DNA of 64,000 nucleotides from Chinchilla lanigera (lineage: Eukaryota > Chordata > Mammalia > Rodentia > Chinchillidae): positions 1,024,245-1,088,244 of the forward strand of contig NW_004955502.1 in the NCBI RefSeq assembly GCF_000276665.1, written 5' to 3'. Positions within the stretch are counted from its first letter, which is position 1, and every line of letters starts with the position of its first letter. This document shows, one piece after another, positions 1-12,840 of this stretch. Made by a program: the position numbers and the translations under genes. The notes under the pieces were generated by a model. The model worked only from the letters and a program-made list of their open reading frames with translations. It had not been told where the DNA came from and did not search any database.

Positions 1-1435
1 AGAAGAATGAGTCAAAATCAATAGCAATAATCTTGCCTTTACTTCACACAGTAGAGTATGGATTTATACACTTAATCTTTGTTCTATACAAAATTTATGG
101 CCAACCCTGTTGCTGGGTTCAACAGTTTTGAGAATGAAAGGCCTTTCACTTAAAGAACTCATATTTAATGGGAAAAAATTCACATAGACAGAACATACAT
201 ATGTAATGATGCAAGCACAGAGATGTGCACAGGATATTGTAAGAACACCAGAGAAGAGAGCCGACCACAGTACAATGTGTGCATGGTGAACTCCTAGAAC
301 AGGTAGTACCTCATTGCCAAATAAGCCTTTTTGAATATGAATACTAAAAGATGTTCTGTTTATTAAATAAGTAGCAAAAGGCATCTGTCACCTACAATCC
401 TAAATTTAGTAGTAGGTATTTAAAATTTCCAAATCTATAACAATAAACCTTTTTCTGTAATTTAAAACAGACCTCTATTCTTTCTAGATATAGCTGTCAA
501 TACATCCTTATATTATGACATGCCAAAGAAAATTTGATTTATTCTCACAGTCTGTAATGATAGGTATAACTAATGTGAAGAAAAGCAATGCTTTAAATGT
601 AAATTATATTTTAAGAGCTCTGATATTCATATCAACAGATAGACTTGCTTAAACTATGTCATTGTCTATGTTAACCAAATTCATTTTGCACTTCATATGT
701 AAAAGAAATTTATTAGACATTATTTGAAAAAAGGATGTTTTTACAATGATACCAAAAACTAATTCAAATGTTTAAATGAATGTTGCACATCTCAACTGTA
801 TTAGATGCTTTTGGATGCTTTTTGAATATTTTAAGATGTACTGCTATTATTTTTGCAAACAAAGGTAGTTTAATAGAATGGTATGACTCTAAGTTGTATG
901 TCAGGAATTCACTAAAATGACAAAATAGTAACTCATTAAAATAGTTGAATACTACCTGAATATTTCAGGAACATAATCTTATTTAATGCTAATAACCTAT
1001 CAGAAAAGAATAGTTAATGATCATAATACACATGAATTTCAAACATGTTCTTTAACTTACTTGAAACACAAAACTAAAAAGAGCTAGAATGAGAATTTGA
1101 TCACCAATATTCCAATTGGTGAAAGGCCATGGCAAAAGCTGGAGCTCCTCCAAATAAGGAAGGCTTCCTTCTTCTTTCCAACTTTATTCTGTCCGGGTTA
1201 CAAGCCTATGCCTTGGTGCCACCCACATCCAGTGTGGGCCTTTCCCGCCCCACATGTTGATCATCCACAGACAGGAACAGAACATTACTAATCTGCTAGG
1301 AGCTTGTTACTCAAGTCTAGTTTCCATGTTGCAGTTAATGATGACAAGATCTTTGTGTATGCCTTCACTAGAAAAATTATAAACGTTTGGGTAAGAGAAA
1401 AGTATGGTTTAACACTATAATAAGTTGGATGTAAA
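1..1435. other. Unassigned AT-rich sequence
   Basis: No gene or confidently named repeat was recognised. The frames are short and lack any family signature. A slightly GC-richer stretch around 1120-1290 (accTcc-rich, with a 'ggtgccacccaca' motif) has a look I associate with old rodent LTR sequence, but I cannot assign it. Confidence 0.5.
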
Positions 1436-1439
1436 TTGT

Positions 1440-1705
1440 GCTCAAAGGATGTAAATCTCCTGCCTTCTAACCCAGACTCTTTAACGTCCCTGCAGATTCA
1501 CACTTGTGACTCCACAGAGAGTTTCCAGACCTTCAGACATTGATTGCTACTGCTTCAACACACAGGCTGCCATTTTGAATTTGTTAATCCCTGACCTCAG
1601 TTGACCATTGTGACACTTCTGCTTCTGAGCCAGTACTATGTCTACCTAATAAGTCCTTTTGTATAATACTGATTGATATCCTCTAGGGAACCCTAACTAA
1701 TAAAT
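1440..1705 (+). mobile_element. Possible old LTR 3' part (MLT1-like)
   Basis: The segment ends in a motif like 'ctctagggaaccctaactaata', which resembles the 3' terminus of MLT1-type MaLR LTRs (usually 'ctctggagaaccctgactaata'). The upstream text is too decayed for a firm family call. It directly abuts a second LTR in the opposite orientation. Confidence 0.4.
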
Positions 1706-1711
1706 TTTATT

Positions 1712-2065
1712 AGGAGTAATTTCATTCTTGTCACGCGGACAAAATACAAGACACCTAGAATTTAAAGGTGGAGGGTAAGTTAGTTTTGCTTCATGGTCCC
1801 ATTCCATAGTCAATTGGCTCTGAGGCAGAAATGGCATAGTGGGAACTGCTCATATGGTAGCCAGGAAGCAGTGAGAGAAGGGCAGAGTCAGAAAGCAATA
1901 TACACCCTCCCAGGTCACACCCTCTGGGACTACCTCTTCCAACCAGCCTATTTAGCCATGAATTTTTCAGTGGATCAACACCGTGTGAGTATAACCTCCC
2001 ACAGTCAATCACTTTCCAAAACTCTACCAATGAACACAGAAGTCTTTTGCATGACATTCTAAATG
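1712..2065 (-). mobile_element. MaLR-type solo LTR, minus strand
   Basis: Read on the plus strand this is the reverse complement of a MaLR LTR. It has the 'gggacaaaat'-like terminus (here 'gcggacaaaatacaagaca'), then 'aatttaaaggtggagg', 'catggt..cattc.atagtcaattggctc', 'ggtagccaggaagcag' and 'acaccctc'. Order and spacing fit the family. No internal region is attached, so it is probably a solo LTR. Two overlapping 88-89 aa open frames here are LTR sequence, not genes. Confidence 0.8.
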
Positions 2066-2149
2066 TAAACCATAAAAGATGTTTAACATAATATTGCAGT
2101 AAATAGCATACAAGAATTAAAGAAAGACTGGGTGAAAGAAAGGGTCCTT

Positions 2150-2245
2150 TGCTGCCAAGCGTGTTGGCTCATGCTTGTACTCCCTTTTGTCTGAGAGTCT
2201 GAGTCCTCAGGGTCACAGTCCAGGCTGTGGGACATATTGCACAGG
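2150..2245 (+). repeat. Degenerate B1-like SINE fragment
   Basis: 'ccaagcgtgttggctcatgc' followed by 'ttgtactccc' looks like the left end of a 7SL-derived B1 (Pol III A box region 'gtggctcatgcctgtaatccc'). The rest is heavily diverged and a poly-A tail is not obvious. Confidence 0.45.
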
Positions 2246-4240
2246 GAAAGTGATGCTGTAGACATATTCGGATAGCGACTGGACAATGAGCCAAAGCAGT
2301 GGGAGGCACCACAGAAAGAAACGTTTGGGGAGAAGGCCGAGATTTGGGGAGGATTTCCTGAGACCAGAACGTAATACAGGGAACTGCAGGTCTAAAAGAC
2401 CCAGTAGGAACATGGAAGCTAAGGGAGATGGGAGCAAAAGAGTCTCATCTCAGATAAATTCAGAAATTTATAATCTCCACCAAACCTTGTGACAGGGGAT
2501 CATAGGTTCCCTTTCAGATCACTTTCCAGAGAGGGGAAAGTGGTGAAAGGAGAAAGTAATTTCAAAGGATTGAACAGTGCATAGCAGGGAAAAGATGGAG
2601 GAGTAACCTGCTTCTCAGAACATAGCTATGGGATGAAGATGCTTAAGTAAGTATCAGGTCTCTGAAAAGCAAGCTTCCAGACTGAGGAGAAAGGGCCAGG
2701 GGGAAGTGTTGATGGGGGAGAAGAAATACCTCATAGATTATTGCCTTGAAGGAGTCTGATTGAGACATAGTGCAAATGGGGTGAGTGGCCTGGAGTAGGA
2801 GGGGCTCCAACATCTAGGGAAAATTAAAATATGGATGAGGTATGCTGATAAGTGAGAGTGGCAGGAAACAGAATATCCACTCATAAGTGATGGGGTTTTT
2901 TGCCTAAATAAAATTCTGCCAAAATCATCATGGCAGCATGCCAATATAGCATGGGCCACTGGAGGCCGTATGGCAAGCCCCACCTTCCTGCTCCCCAGTA
3001 AAATTACAACTCCCTACTCTCCTTTTACAGCATCCTGTTTCCTTTTTCCCAACTCCTGTCCAATCACAACCAAGCACATCACGCAGACCACCCCCAAAAT
3101 TTCACCTCCGCCCTGGCCCTATATGGCCTTTGTTCCCATGGCCAGGCCCTCAGAAGCCCCACATCTCCCCTGTCCCCTGAGGTTTTCTCCATGCCCACAA
3201 TAGAGGCATTTTTTACTTTGTTCTGTTTTCTCATACCAGAAAAACCTAACAATGAGTAGAAGTTAGATTCCCACAATTATAAGGCCAGAAAAGCCTGGAA
3301 AAATGGAATAGACAGTGAAGAGAATTTACTACTAAGTAAATTTGAGCATCTAGCTGTCTCTGAAAAGCATTATTTGTTGCTATTGCAAATCTCTGTGGTT
3401 GTTTTTAACAGAGCTTAGCAAACTGCCCAACTATAGAAGAAAGGACTCTGAGAATCACAACTGCAACCTTGCCAGGTAGGGGCTGTGTGATGTCAAGAGG
3501 AGGAGATTGTTAGAAGTGTTATTGAGCAGTGTTTCAGAATAGGAGGCTAAGCACAAAAATGTGAGATCAGAAATCATGTATATATTAGATAAGAATGAAG
3601 AGATGCAAAAACTGGAGTTATGGAATTGGAAATAAATCAGACAGGAAGCAATGTCTCAGAAGTGGAAGGACTGAAGGTTGTGGTTAGAGAAGAGGCTGAG
3701 CTATGTGATTTGTAACAATTCACAGCAATAAAAGGGGGCGTGTGCACATATATTACCTTATCACATATTATCTTCTTTTTCCTCCCCTCACTTCTTTGTA
3801 TAATCTTTTTTTCTTTGTATAATCTTCTTTTTTTGTATAACTTTAATTGTTGGGTAACATACATATTGTATTATTTTTAGTTTATGGGTTGAGAGCTTTC
3901 CTCTTAAAAATAATCCTATCACATCAGCTGTGCCCCACCTCAAAACCAATTTTCAGAGATTTGCTTGGCAAACACCAAAGTTATGCTAGTAAGGTGAAAT
4001 CAGTTCAAGTAATAAAGGTAGGCCCTGGTCCACCATGTAGCTATATGACAATAAATTAACTTTTCAGCTAAACTGTAGACAGTTAAACAATCTCAGCTTT
4101 GCAAATATGGACTCTGGGATTTCTAATTTCTGAAGGTTGCTTTATTGTCACAACTAAATTAATTTGAACTGATTTACTCTTGCACCAAGTAGATATGTAA
4201 TTTGAACCATAGATTCTTCTAACTGCTAGATCCAGGTTAG
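2246..4240. other. Unassigned sequence
   Basis: About 2 kb without an assignable gene or repeat. It contains a purine-rich stretch (2290-2730) and a C-rich patch (2970-3200). The short open frames on both strands overlap each other and show no domain. A T-rich run sits at 3770-3845. Confidence 0.5.
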
Positions 4241-4598
4241 TGTTATGATTTACATGTAGATGTCCTCCTAAGCCTCACATGCTTATAGGTAAGGTTTTGG
4301 GAAGGTGATTCATGGGGGTGTGGCTGGTCCACTGCTGAGTTTATAGGAGAATGTGATGTTGGGGAGATGAAGCCGGTTGGAGGAGGTGGGTTACTGTGAG
4401 CATGGCCTGGAAGTGTCCTCTCCTCCTGCTTCCTGCCACCGAGCCACACACTGCTTGTCCTCTGCTATGCTCCTCTGTCATGCTGCCCTTCCTGGAGCCA
4501 GTGGGCTATGGACTGAAACCTCTGCAAACTGTGAGGCAAAATATACCTTTCCTCCAGTGTTCGGTATTGTGCCTCAGCAATAAGAGAAGTACCTAAGA
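4241..4598 (+). mobile_element. MaLR-type solo LTR, plus strand
   Basis: It starts with TG ('tgttatgatttacatgtaga') and carries the MaLR hallmarks in order: 'gatgtcctcctaagcctcac', 'ggaggaggtgggttactg', 'cctcctgcttcctgccac', 'ctatggactgaaacctctgc', 'aactgtgaggcaaaatatac' and a terminus near 'agtacctaaga'. Its length of ~360 bp is right for a solo LTR. The internal 'gccatgctcct..tcatgctgccc' block matches the LTRs at 24262 and 26222. Open frames of 66-68 aa inside it are not genes. Confidence 0.87.
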
Positions 4599-4599
4599 T

Positions 4600-5220
4600 A
4601 GTCATTGTCTGCTATTTAAAGGCTTTTGATAGAAAATAATGCTTCTAAATGTAGCATAACTTTGAATACAAAAACACTATGCATTTGAATACAGCAATAA
4701 TGATACCACAGGCTTTGAAACTGGTATAAGGATGCTTTGTTTAATATTGCAAGAAGATATTATCATTCTAATACTCACATAGATTACAGGTAAAAGGTGC
4801 AGGAAGCTCCCCTTGGCTATCACTTTTCTATTGGTGGGCTTACCTGTACCTTTCTTGTGTATTTGGATGGACTGAGTTATCCCAACTCTGTGTATAAACA
4901 GAGACAGAACATTACAAAAGGCCACGGAAGTAAGAAGAGTTTGGCTCTCCAATTCTTCGTAATAACTGGGAACTATAAGTGTCTCAGAATTTTTTATGGC
5001 CAAGCAGTGAGATGATTATCCTATTTTTTCTGATCTTTGTTCTCTTTCACATGGCTATGTCATTGTATTAATAAAAACTACATGTACTGAATTTCTTCTA
5101 TATGTGCTGTATTGTTCTAGGTGTTTTGGAGACACACACAAAAATCTAGCCTAGATCGTGACTTCATCTAACAACCTAACCAGGACAGATAAGTCTACAT
5201 CTTATGCTCTTGGTATTCAT
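4600..5220. other. Unassigned sequence
   Basis: No repeat or gene recognised. A 108-codon open frame on the minus strand (4677-5003) has no identifiable motif and overlaps a 72-codon plus frame, so I treat it as chance. Confidence 0.5.
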
Positions 5221-5221
5221 G

Positions 5222-6200
5222 TATGCAATAAATATTTTCAAAGCACTTCCAGTTTCAGGTGCCCTTGGTGCTGAGCATAAAGTATTGAATAAAATGGGTG
5301 AAAATACATACACCGTTATGTCCAAACTTTCAGCTGAGCTGGACTGCATTGAGTGAGAAGAATTGCCTTGGGCTGCATATAAAATATATAATATAGTTTA
5401 AATGTGTATAAGTCATATATTACCTTATTAAATTATTTTGCTAAGTAGCACAAACCCAAGTTTAATAATTATATAAGAAAACTTACATGTCTACATGTAC
5501 CAATAAACAACTGTCTGTGTAAGCACACACACATGTAGGTAAGCTGCCCATAATTGCTATTTCACTCACCAAGTTGCACAAGCACAAGTAGCATGTGCTA
5601 CACGGGGGTTACAACTGGACCACCTGTGGTGGCACCGGAGGTGGAAGTGGCATGGCGCTGCACCCTCCCCTACACAGCATTGTCACCTGCAGAGTCCTCC
5701 AGAACTGTGCAGTTGGGTCCTGAGAAACACTGCTAGAAAACACATCATAATGTTAAAAGTTTATGATCTCATGGGGCTGCATTACTGCCTGTCCAGACCT
5801 GTGGGCTGTGGTTGGATATGCTTGTCTCTGAGTACAGGGAAGAAGACATTAAGCCAGGCAAGTGAGTAATACATTAATGAGTCAAAAATGCTAAATAGGA
5901 GAAACAAGGAGGAAAGCATCTGTGAAATGTCCACAGGAGGAGGGTGAGAATTGGGTGAGGTGTCTGGGAAATGGCTCCCCAATTAGAACTCTGGAGGAAG
6001 TGATAAGTGTCAAATTGGCCATCTGGAAAACTAGGAAAACACTCTAGGCAAAGAGGGAGGAAAATACAAAGGTCCTGTGGTCATAGCAGGCTCAAGAATG
6101 AAAGTGGCTGAGTAGGGGAGTGGAGTGAACAGAGAGCACCTGATTAGAATTCAAAAGATGATGTGAAGCCAGATCAGAGAGGGAAGAGGATATTCTCATA
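5222..6200 (-). mobile_element. Old L2-like repeat, interrupted
   Basis: Two pieces fit antisense L2. In 5222-5345, 'caataaatatttt', 'gcccttggtgctgagcataa' and 'tgaataaaatgg' follow the 3' end. In 5760-6200, 'aaacactctaggcaaag', 'aaaatacaaaggtcctgtgg' and 'gagcacctgattagaa' follow the next part. Identity is low, as expected of this ancient family. The middle, 5346-5759, does not fit and may be an insertion. Confidence 0.6.
5346..5759. other. Unassigned insertion inside the L2-like repeat
   Basis: AT-rich on the left (5380-5500) and GC-rich on the right (5575-5740, 'gtggcaccggaggtggaag'). It interrupts a repeat that otherwise reads on either side. A 60-codon open frame here is not convincing. 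I do not recognise the family. Confidence 0.4.
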
Positions 6201-7585
6201 ACAACTCTGCCTTTAACAGAGTGAGGAATTTTGAGATGAAAAGGTACAGAAATCATGAAGTAGGTAGACAAAATGAATACCTTCAGCATTTTGGATTTGC
6301 ACTGGAATTGGGTGGGTAGGAGGACTTTGAATTGGTGCATTATTGCTGTTAAGTAGCTCAGTATAAGCCACAACCTTGTAAGAACTGCTGGAAGTCTTTT
6401 GAGTCAAAGTGCTGAGGACAAGGTGTCTTGAATAGAGGAAATACTTTTGGACTCACTAGATTACTGACCATTATGTGGCTAAATAGCAAACAAAATCTTT
6501 TGGTGGTCAGAGTTTGAATAATTTGGAGAAAAACAGACAAGGACTATAGAGAGAATGAAAAGAAAGGTAGACAATAAAATGATTTCTGTACTGGTTTCAA
6601 AAATCAAACTCCTATTACTAGCCCTCAATTGACTTTGAATTTTCTCCCATAATATGTAAGCATAGAAAATTTCCTGCATACTTGCAGAACCATCCAAAAT
6701 GATACTGTAAAAAATGTAGTTTGAGGTGATAGAGGAGAACAGGGAATAAAGAGGCTAAAGGAATACAAGATAAGTAAAAAGAACAAAATTAATGAAGACA
6801 TTTATTTGGTGACAAAAGAGTTTTATTAGCAATTATTATTAACTTGCCATTAAGAATATTTTTAATGTATTAACAATTATTTCAGGGTAATAAATTGCTA
6901 TTTGGGTTAACTCCCAATGTCTCTTCAGCTGTCACCATTTTGAGGTAGTGTTTTAAAGCCTGAAGTTTGAATGGTAAAATAAAAAAGTACTTTAATGTTT
7001 ACCTCCCACTGCCTCTCTGACATGGAAAGATTTTTACATGGGTTGATGCAGGAGGTAAAAATTTTTAAAAATCCCTTTTGCAGAGCTATTGGACTGCAGA
7101 ATGCAGTAAATTTCTAAATGGCAACACTAGAACAGAGTTTATGACCGGGGGGGATTTGCTCACTAGATGATAGGCTTTAAGGAGGGGTGGGACCTGTGAA
7201 ATTCCATTTTCTATATGTGACCTTTAGCAAGTACAGAAGATGGAAGAAAACTTCATTCCAGCCTTGACTGGCTTACAAAGTAATCTCCATTAACTGGGTT
7301 CTTGCTGTCAGTGCAGGGTGAAACTGACAGAAATCCAAACCAGTCACAATATGGGATCTGCAGAGTTTCATGTTTGGGAACCAACACTTTAAAGGGAGTA
7401 GAAAAGAGTGTGGTGAACAGCAATCTGTAGAATCTCAAGTGACTTTAACCAATGTTTAGTAACGTATGCTTGTTAACTGCAGTCTGCCCTTGTTGGGTTA
7501 GTGAGAAAATTCTGCCATGAAAGTATACTATGGTTTAATTATACCACATAATTAATTAATTATAGGAGGGAAAAACAGTAGTATT
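6201..7585. other. Unassigned sequence
   Basis: No gene. The first part (to ~6420) could be a further decayed extension of the L2-like repeat. A short G run (7147-7153) and scattered AT-rich motifs are all I see in the rest. Confidence 0.45.
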
Positions 7586-7587
7586 CT

Positions 7588-7835
7588 AACACTGGTGTCC
7601 TCAAACTATGACCCACAGGACAAATCTGTGCCACCCTGCCTTTTTGTAAATAGAGATTCATTGAAAAGTAATCACATTCATTTTTTCATTGTCCATGATA
7701 ATTTTGATCATATACCTGCAAAGTGGAAGAGCTGCAGCAGAAAACATCTGGCCTACAAAGCCATGTATTTACTGTGTGGCCTTTTTATAGAGAAAAGATC
7801 ATTAATTCCTGTTCTAAAGAACCCCTGTGGAAACT
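7588..7835 (+). mobile_element. hAT-type non-autonomous DNA transposon (MITE)
   Basis: The sequence follows a common mammalian hAT MITE: 'tcctcaaactatgacccaca', 'caaatctgtgccaccctgcc', 'tttttgtaaatagagattca', 'ctggcctacaaagccatgta', 'tttactgtgtggcctttt' and a terminal 'tcctgttctaaag'. It has no coding capacity of its own. The 152-codon open frame over 7595-8053 runs across this element and its flank and is therefore not a gene. The exact subfamily is not certain. Confidence 0.78.
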
Positions 7836-9175
7836 ACTGCTGGCAGGAAATGAACACATTCTGCTATTGGAGGGCAAAGGGTACGAGGGGTAAAGTGAGG
7901 AGCAGCAGAGAAAAAGAGGTGAAAGAACTCAGCAGCCTCTTGAAAGCCCTTGTGAGCTGCTGCCTACACAGTGCTTTAAACACCTTCATCATCCATGTTT
8001 TACTTTTTAAAGCAAAAATAAAGTGTTTTTTCCCCAAAATTCTATCACAGTAATTCTCTTTGGTTACCTTAGGAAAAGGTATTCATTTTCATAGAACAAA
8101 CTAATATAAATAAACTAGTATTCAAAGTAACAATTGTTAACAATTGTGTTTCTTTACTGAAGTAGTGGAAAATAGGCTCTTGGCATTGTTTCATTCTCTG
8201 TCCATTTTCTTATAATAGCAGTGGCGTTGTTCTGAAGCTATATGGAGGAAAATTGCTACTTGCTGAGATCACAGTCTAAAGGTAAAATAGATGAGAAATT
8301 CAAGTCTTGTACATGACATATGTACTATTATTTATCTAAAGACTGAAATTTGTCCTGTTTATTGAGGGAAACATCCTATTTTCTCTCTTTTGAAAAAGAG
8401 CTTATATCTCTTCTCTAATGGCCAGTGTGTTACATTAAAACTCTAGCAAAACCCAAACTGTGCAATGAGGTTATGGAAATAACTCTAATTTATTTTGCTA
8501 AACAGGTCAGCTCTATTTGTAGCTGCTTCACAGATGTTGCAATCTTTGTTTAAAAACTGAACTGATAAATAATAAACAGTCAATATTCATTCGTTTCAAG
8601 GTACTTACTTTTAAATTCTTCTCAGGGAACTGCCTCTTTTCATTTTTTGCAATAACTTTTAACTCTGATTTAATTCATCACTAAAATAACAAGGACAACT
8701 ACAGCAGCATTATTTCAAAGTTTGTGTTCTCAGAATACTTTCACACACTCAAAAGTTGCTTGAGTACTTCAAGGAGCTTTGGTTTATGAGGATTGTGTCT
8801 GTTGATTTTTATATTATTACAAATGATAAAGGAAGACATTTAAATATGTTTATTAATTTGAATTTCTAATTTTGAGAAAATACAAAATTGTAGTGAAGTA
8901 AGAAAATGTATTACCTTAACCATCTTGAGCATATAATTTGGTGTTGTTAAATATATCTGCATGGTTGCATATTCTAATTCATTTTCCAGTAGCAAAAATA
9001 TCAGCTACTAATTATGTGATGGCAAAGATGATAGCAATGCATGTATTTTTATAGAAGTTATTTTAAAATTTAAAAATAGATTTTTTTCTTCAAATTCTAC
9101 AAAGGTAAAAGCAGCATTATTTTACATATTTGTATACCTCTTTAACATTGATTTAAAAGAAGACAGTTGGAATCC
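7836..9175. other. Unassigned AT-rich sequence
   Basis: No gene or named repeat recognised. Open frames are minimal. A perfect short direct repeat 'aacaattgttaacaattg' occurs near 8131-8148. Confidence 0.5.
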
Positions 9176-9429
9176 AGGTGATTAGTTTCTCCCCTCTATA
9201 GCAGCAGGACCAGGCAAACAGCAGGTAGGGACACAGGAGGGCCTTGATTAGTGTGCATACGATAGTCAGGCAGGACTAGCAGTGTGGGAAAGCCCAAAGC
9301 AACAGTAACAATGTCAGTTAATGAGTATGAGCTAATGCCTATAATTTATAAGGATAAATACAGAAAACAAAATAAAAATTATTAAAATAGAAACTAACAA
9401 GACACAGAAGCAAAATGCAATCTCAGACC

Positions 9430-10400
9430 TTCAGCCCACCAAGAGCAAGTGCAGGAGACATTAAAATAGAGGAAAATGGAAGACACACATCTGAAATTTC
9501 TGAAATGGTAGCAACTGAAGTAAATTAAAAAATCCATGAGGCTATACAGGAAATCAGATCAGGAATAATCTCTCTGATAAAAAAGGAAAATGGAAAACAT
9601 AATGAAGGAACTGCTCAGCAAATCTAGAATAGACATAGACAAAAAATAGAGCAACACAGGAAAATGATGGAGACCTTGAATGATCAATATAGGAGAGAAA
9701 TAGAATGTATGAAAGAGATTCAAACAGACATCCAGGAAATTAAAAATTCCATTAAAAGCTGGCAAAACTACTTGAACAAAATTGAAGATAAACATTCAGA
9801 CCCTTGAAGACAGGGCTGTGTCTAGTGATCACCTAGGGAAAGATTTCTTAAAAATAACAAGGAATCAGGAAATACCAATTCAACAGCTGCAAGATGATGC
9901 AAAGAACACTGATATAAGACTATAAATATCAAGGAAAGGCAGGAGTCAACACAAATGCCATACAAAGAATATTTGCAGAAGTAATGTAGAAAATTTCCCA
10001 AACATGGAAAAAGAGTCTGACATATATGTGAGGCATATAGAATTCCAAATAGCCATAACCAAAATAAATCTACCCCCAGACATATAATAATCAAGATCCC
10101 AGAAATTCAGCACAAGAACAGAATATTAAAAGCTGTTAGAGAAAAGAAACAGATCACCAATAAAGAAAAGCCCATCAAATTCATGACAGACTTCTTAACA
10201 AAAACTCTCAAGTCAAAAAGAGCTTGGAGTGAAATATTCAAGTTCTGAAAGAAAACAGCTTCCAACCCAGGTTAAAGTACCCTGCAAAACTATCTCTAAA
10301 ATTAATAGAAAAATAAGATACTTCCATGACAATGAACAACTGAAGAAATTGATTATCACCAAGCCACCTCTACAAAGCATATGAAAGATATGTTAGACAG
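9430..10400 (+). pseudogene. L1 ORF1 remnant
   Basis: L1 ORF1 encodes an RNA-binding coiled-coil trimer that coats L1 RNA. Pieces of it read in different frames. A charged N-terminal/coiled-coil part spans 9480-9800 (antisense shadows there look like membrane proteins but are artefacts). The RRM part is near 9860-10080 ('LQDDAK', 'ENFPNMEK'). The C-terminal domain is at 10085-10250 ('ILKAVREKKQITNK' then 'SKRAWSEIFKF'). Stops such as 'taaat' around 9920 and frame changes show it is dead. Confidence 0.85.
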
Positions 10401-10511
10401 AGATAAAAATGAGCACAATTCCAAGAATAACAACAGAAAGAGATCATGAGGCATGGCAAACTATTAAACAGAGGGGAAAAGCAGGGAAACAACAGCAGGA
10501 AATAATATGCA

Positions 10512-12840
10512 ATGATAAGCCAATACGTATCAGTTTTAACCATTAATGTAAATGGCCTCAATTCAGAAATCAAAAGAAAGAGATTGGCAAAATGGATCAA
10601 GAACAAGATCCAACAGTATGCTGAATACAGGAAACATATTTTACTCCAAAAGAAATTCATAGAGGAAAGTCAAAGGATGGAAAATCCTACTCCATGCAAC
10701 AGGAATCCAGAGAAAAGCATGAGTAGCTATTCTGTTTGCAGACAGTGTGAACTTCAAACCAAGAATGATCAAAAGAGGTAAAGAAGGTCAGTACATAGTT
10801 GTTATGGGAAAACTTCAAGAGAAAGAGATAATAATCACAAATATGTATGCACCAAATATGGGTGCACACAACTATATAAGACAAACACTGATAAAACAGA
10901 AAAAAATTAAGCAATAACACAGTGGTAATGGAGGACCATAATTACCCCATTGTTACAAAGAGATAGATCAACTGGCAAAATATCAGTGAAGAAATATCAG
11001 AATTTAACCAAACCAGTGAACAAATGGACTTAGTAAACCTTTGCAGAGTGTTCTACCCAACATTAGAATACACATTCTTCTCAGTTGCACATGGGACATT
11101 CTCTAAAATAAATCATACACTAGCATATAGAACATGCTTAAGGAAACGCAAAAGAGTTGAAATTATCCCATGCATATTATCTGACCATGATCCAATGAAA
11201 TTGGAAATTAATGGCAAAAGAAACTGCAAAAACTACATAAATACATGGGAATTAAATAAAACCCTCCTGAACAACTAATGGGTCACAGATGAAATAAAAG
11301 AGGAAATTAATATGTATAATGAAACAAAAATTAAGAGACAATATACCAGAAACCTGTGGGGCTCAATGAAAACAGTTCTTAAAAGGAAATTTATAGCAGT
11401 GAATTCTTACATTAGGAAAACAGAATGAGCACAAACAAATGACCTAATGTTGCAGTTCAAGCTCCTGGAAAGAGAAGAACAAGTCAAACCCAAAGCCCAT
11501 AAAAGGGAGGAAAGTATGAACACCAGAGCAGAAATTAATGTAAATGAGACTAAGAAAATAATACAAAGAAATAATGACTTTATAATTTAGTTCTTTGAAA
11601 GAATAAATAAAATTGACAAACCCTTAGCCAACCTTAAAAAAAGGAAAGAGAAGACTCAAATTCAGGCAATGTAAAAAGAAAGGCTGAAATCACTATGATC
11701 ATGTGGAAATTCAGATCATGAATACCTACTTCAAAAATCTTTACTCTCATCAGATGGAAAACACAGAACAAATGGACAGATTCTTAGATATGTATGAATT
11801 ACCAAAGCTGAATCAAGAAGTTACAAAAAGCTTGAATTAACCCATAACACATAATGAAATTGGAAATGCAATTAAAAACTTACCAAAAAGAAAAACGTAG
11901 GTCCTGATGGATTCACTGCTGAATTATACAAGAAATTTAGAAAAGATTTAATGCCAATACCCCTCAAGCACTTTAATGTAGTTGAAAGTGAATCAGTATT
12001 GCCTAACTCATTCCTGGATGCAAGTATTACCCTGATACCAAAACCAAAGAAAGCCCCAACCAAAAAAAGAACTACAGGCCAATCTCTTTACTAAACATAG
12101 ATGCAAAAATACTCAATAAGATACTAGCAAATAAATGCAGCAAATCATCAAGAAGATTATACACCATGACGAAGTAGAATTCATCCATGGGTGGTTCAAC
12201 ATATGCAAATCAATAAATGTAATATATCATATCAACAGATCCAAAGACAAAAACCACATACCCATTTAAAAATGCAGAAAAAGCTTTTGACAAAGTCAGA
12301 CACTTATTCATGATACAAACCCTACAAAAAATTGGAATAAATGGTGTCTATCTCAAACTGATAAAAGCCATCTATGACAAATGAATAGTCAACATCATAC
12401 TAAATGTACAAAAACTTAAATCTTTCAACTAAAACCAGGAACAAGATGAGGATGTCCACTATTACAAGTCTTACTCAGTATAATTCTGAAACATTAGCCA
12501 GAGAAATTATACAAAAGAGAGAAATAAAAGGAACAAGGATATGAAAGGAAGAAATGAAAATATCCTTATTCACAGATAACATGATACTCTATATGAATGA
12601 CCCCAAAAACTCCACCAAAATACTCCTCGAGTTAATAACCAAATTTATTTGCATGGCTGGATACAAAGTCAATTCTTAATTCTCAGAAATCATTAGCATT
12701 CTTGTATATAAGCAATGAATTCATTCAGAGAGAAATTAGGGAAAACACACTTTTCACAATAGCATCAAAAATTGAAATACTTAGGAATCAATCTAACAAA
12801 GGATGTAAAAGATCTATATATTGAAAATTATACTGTATGC
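10512..12840 (+). pseudogene. L1 ORF2 remnant (endonuclease and RT)
   Basis: ORF2 encodes an APE-type endonuclease and a reverse transcriptase. The start at 10512 gives 'MISQYVSVLTINVNGLNSEI', which keeps the endonuclease Asn of the VNGL motif. The following 'IQET' block is present but shifted in frame. The endonuclease SDH triad motif is intact at 11180-11188 within 'LSDHDPMKLEIN'. The RT catalytic FADD motif is changed to FTDN at 12569-12580. Sequence ends shortly after the RT active-site region, so thumb and C-terminal parts are absent. Multiple stops and frameshifts are present. Confidence 0.88.

Noticed and set aside
7595..8053. 152-codon plus-strand open frame
   Set aside because: The first half is a hAT MITE; the rest has no recognisable protein family.
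10370..10660. Hydrophobic minus-strand frames around 9559-10920 resembling membrane proteins
   Set aside because: They are the antisense of L1 ORF1 and ORF2; AT-rich A-biased sense strands give Phe/Leu/Ile-rich antisense frames.
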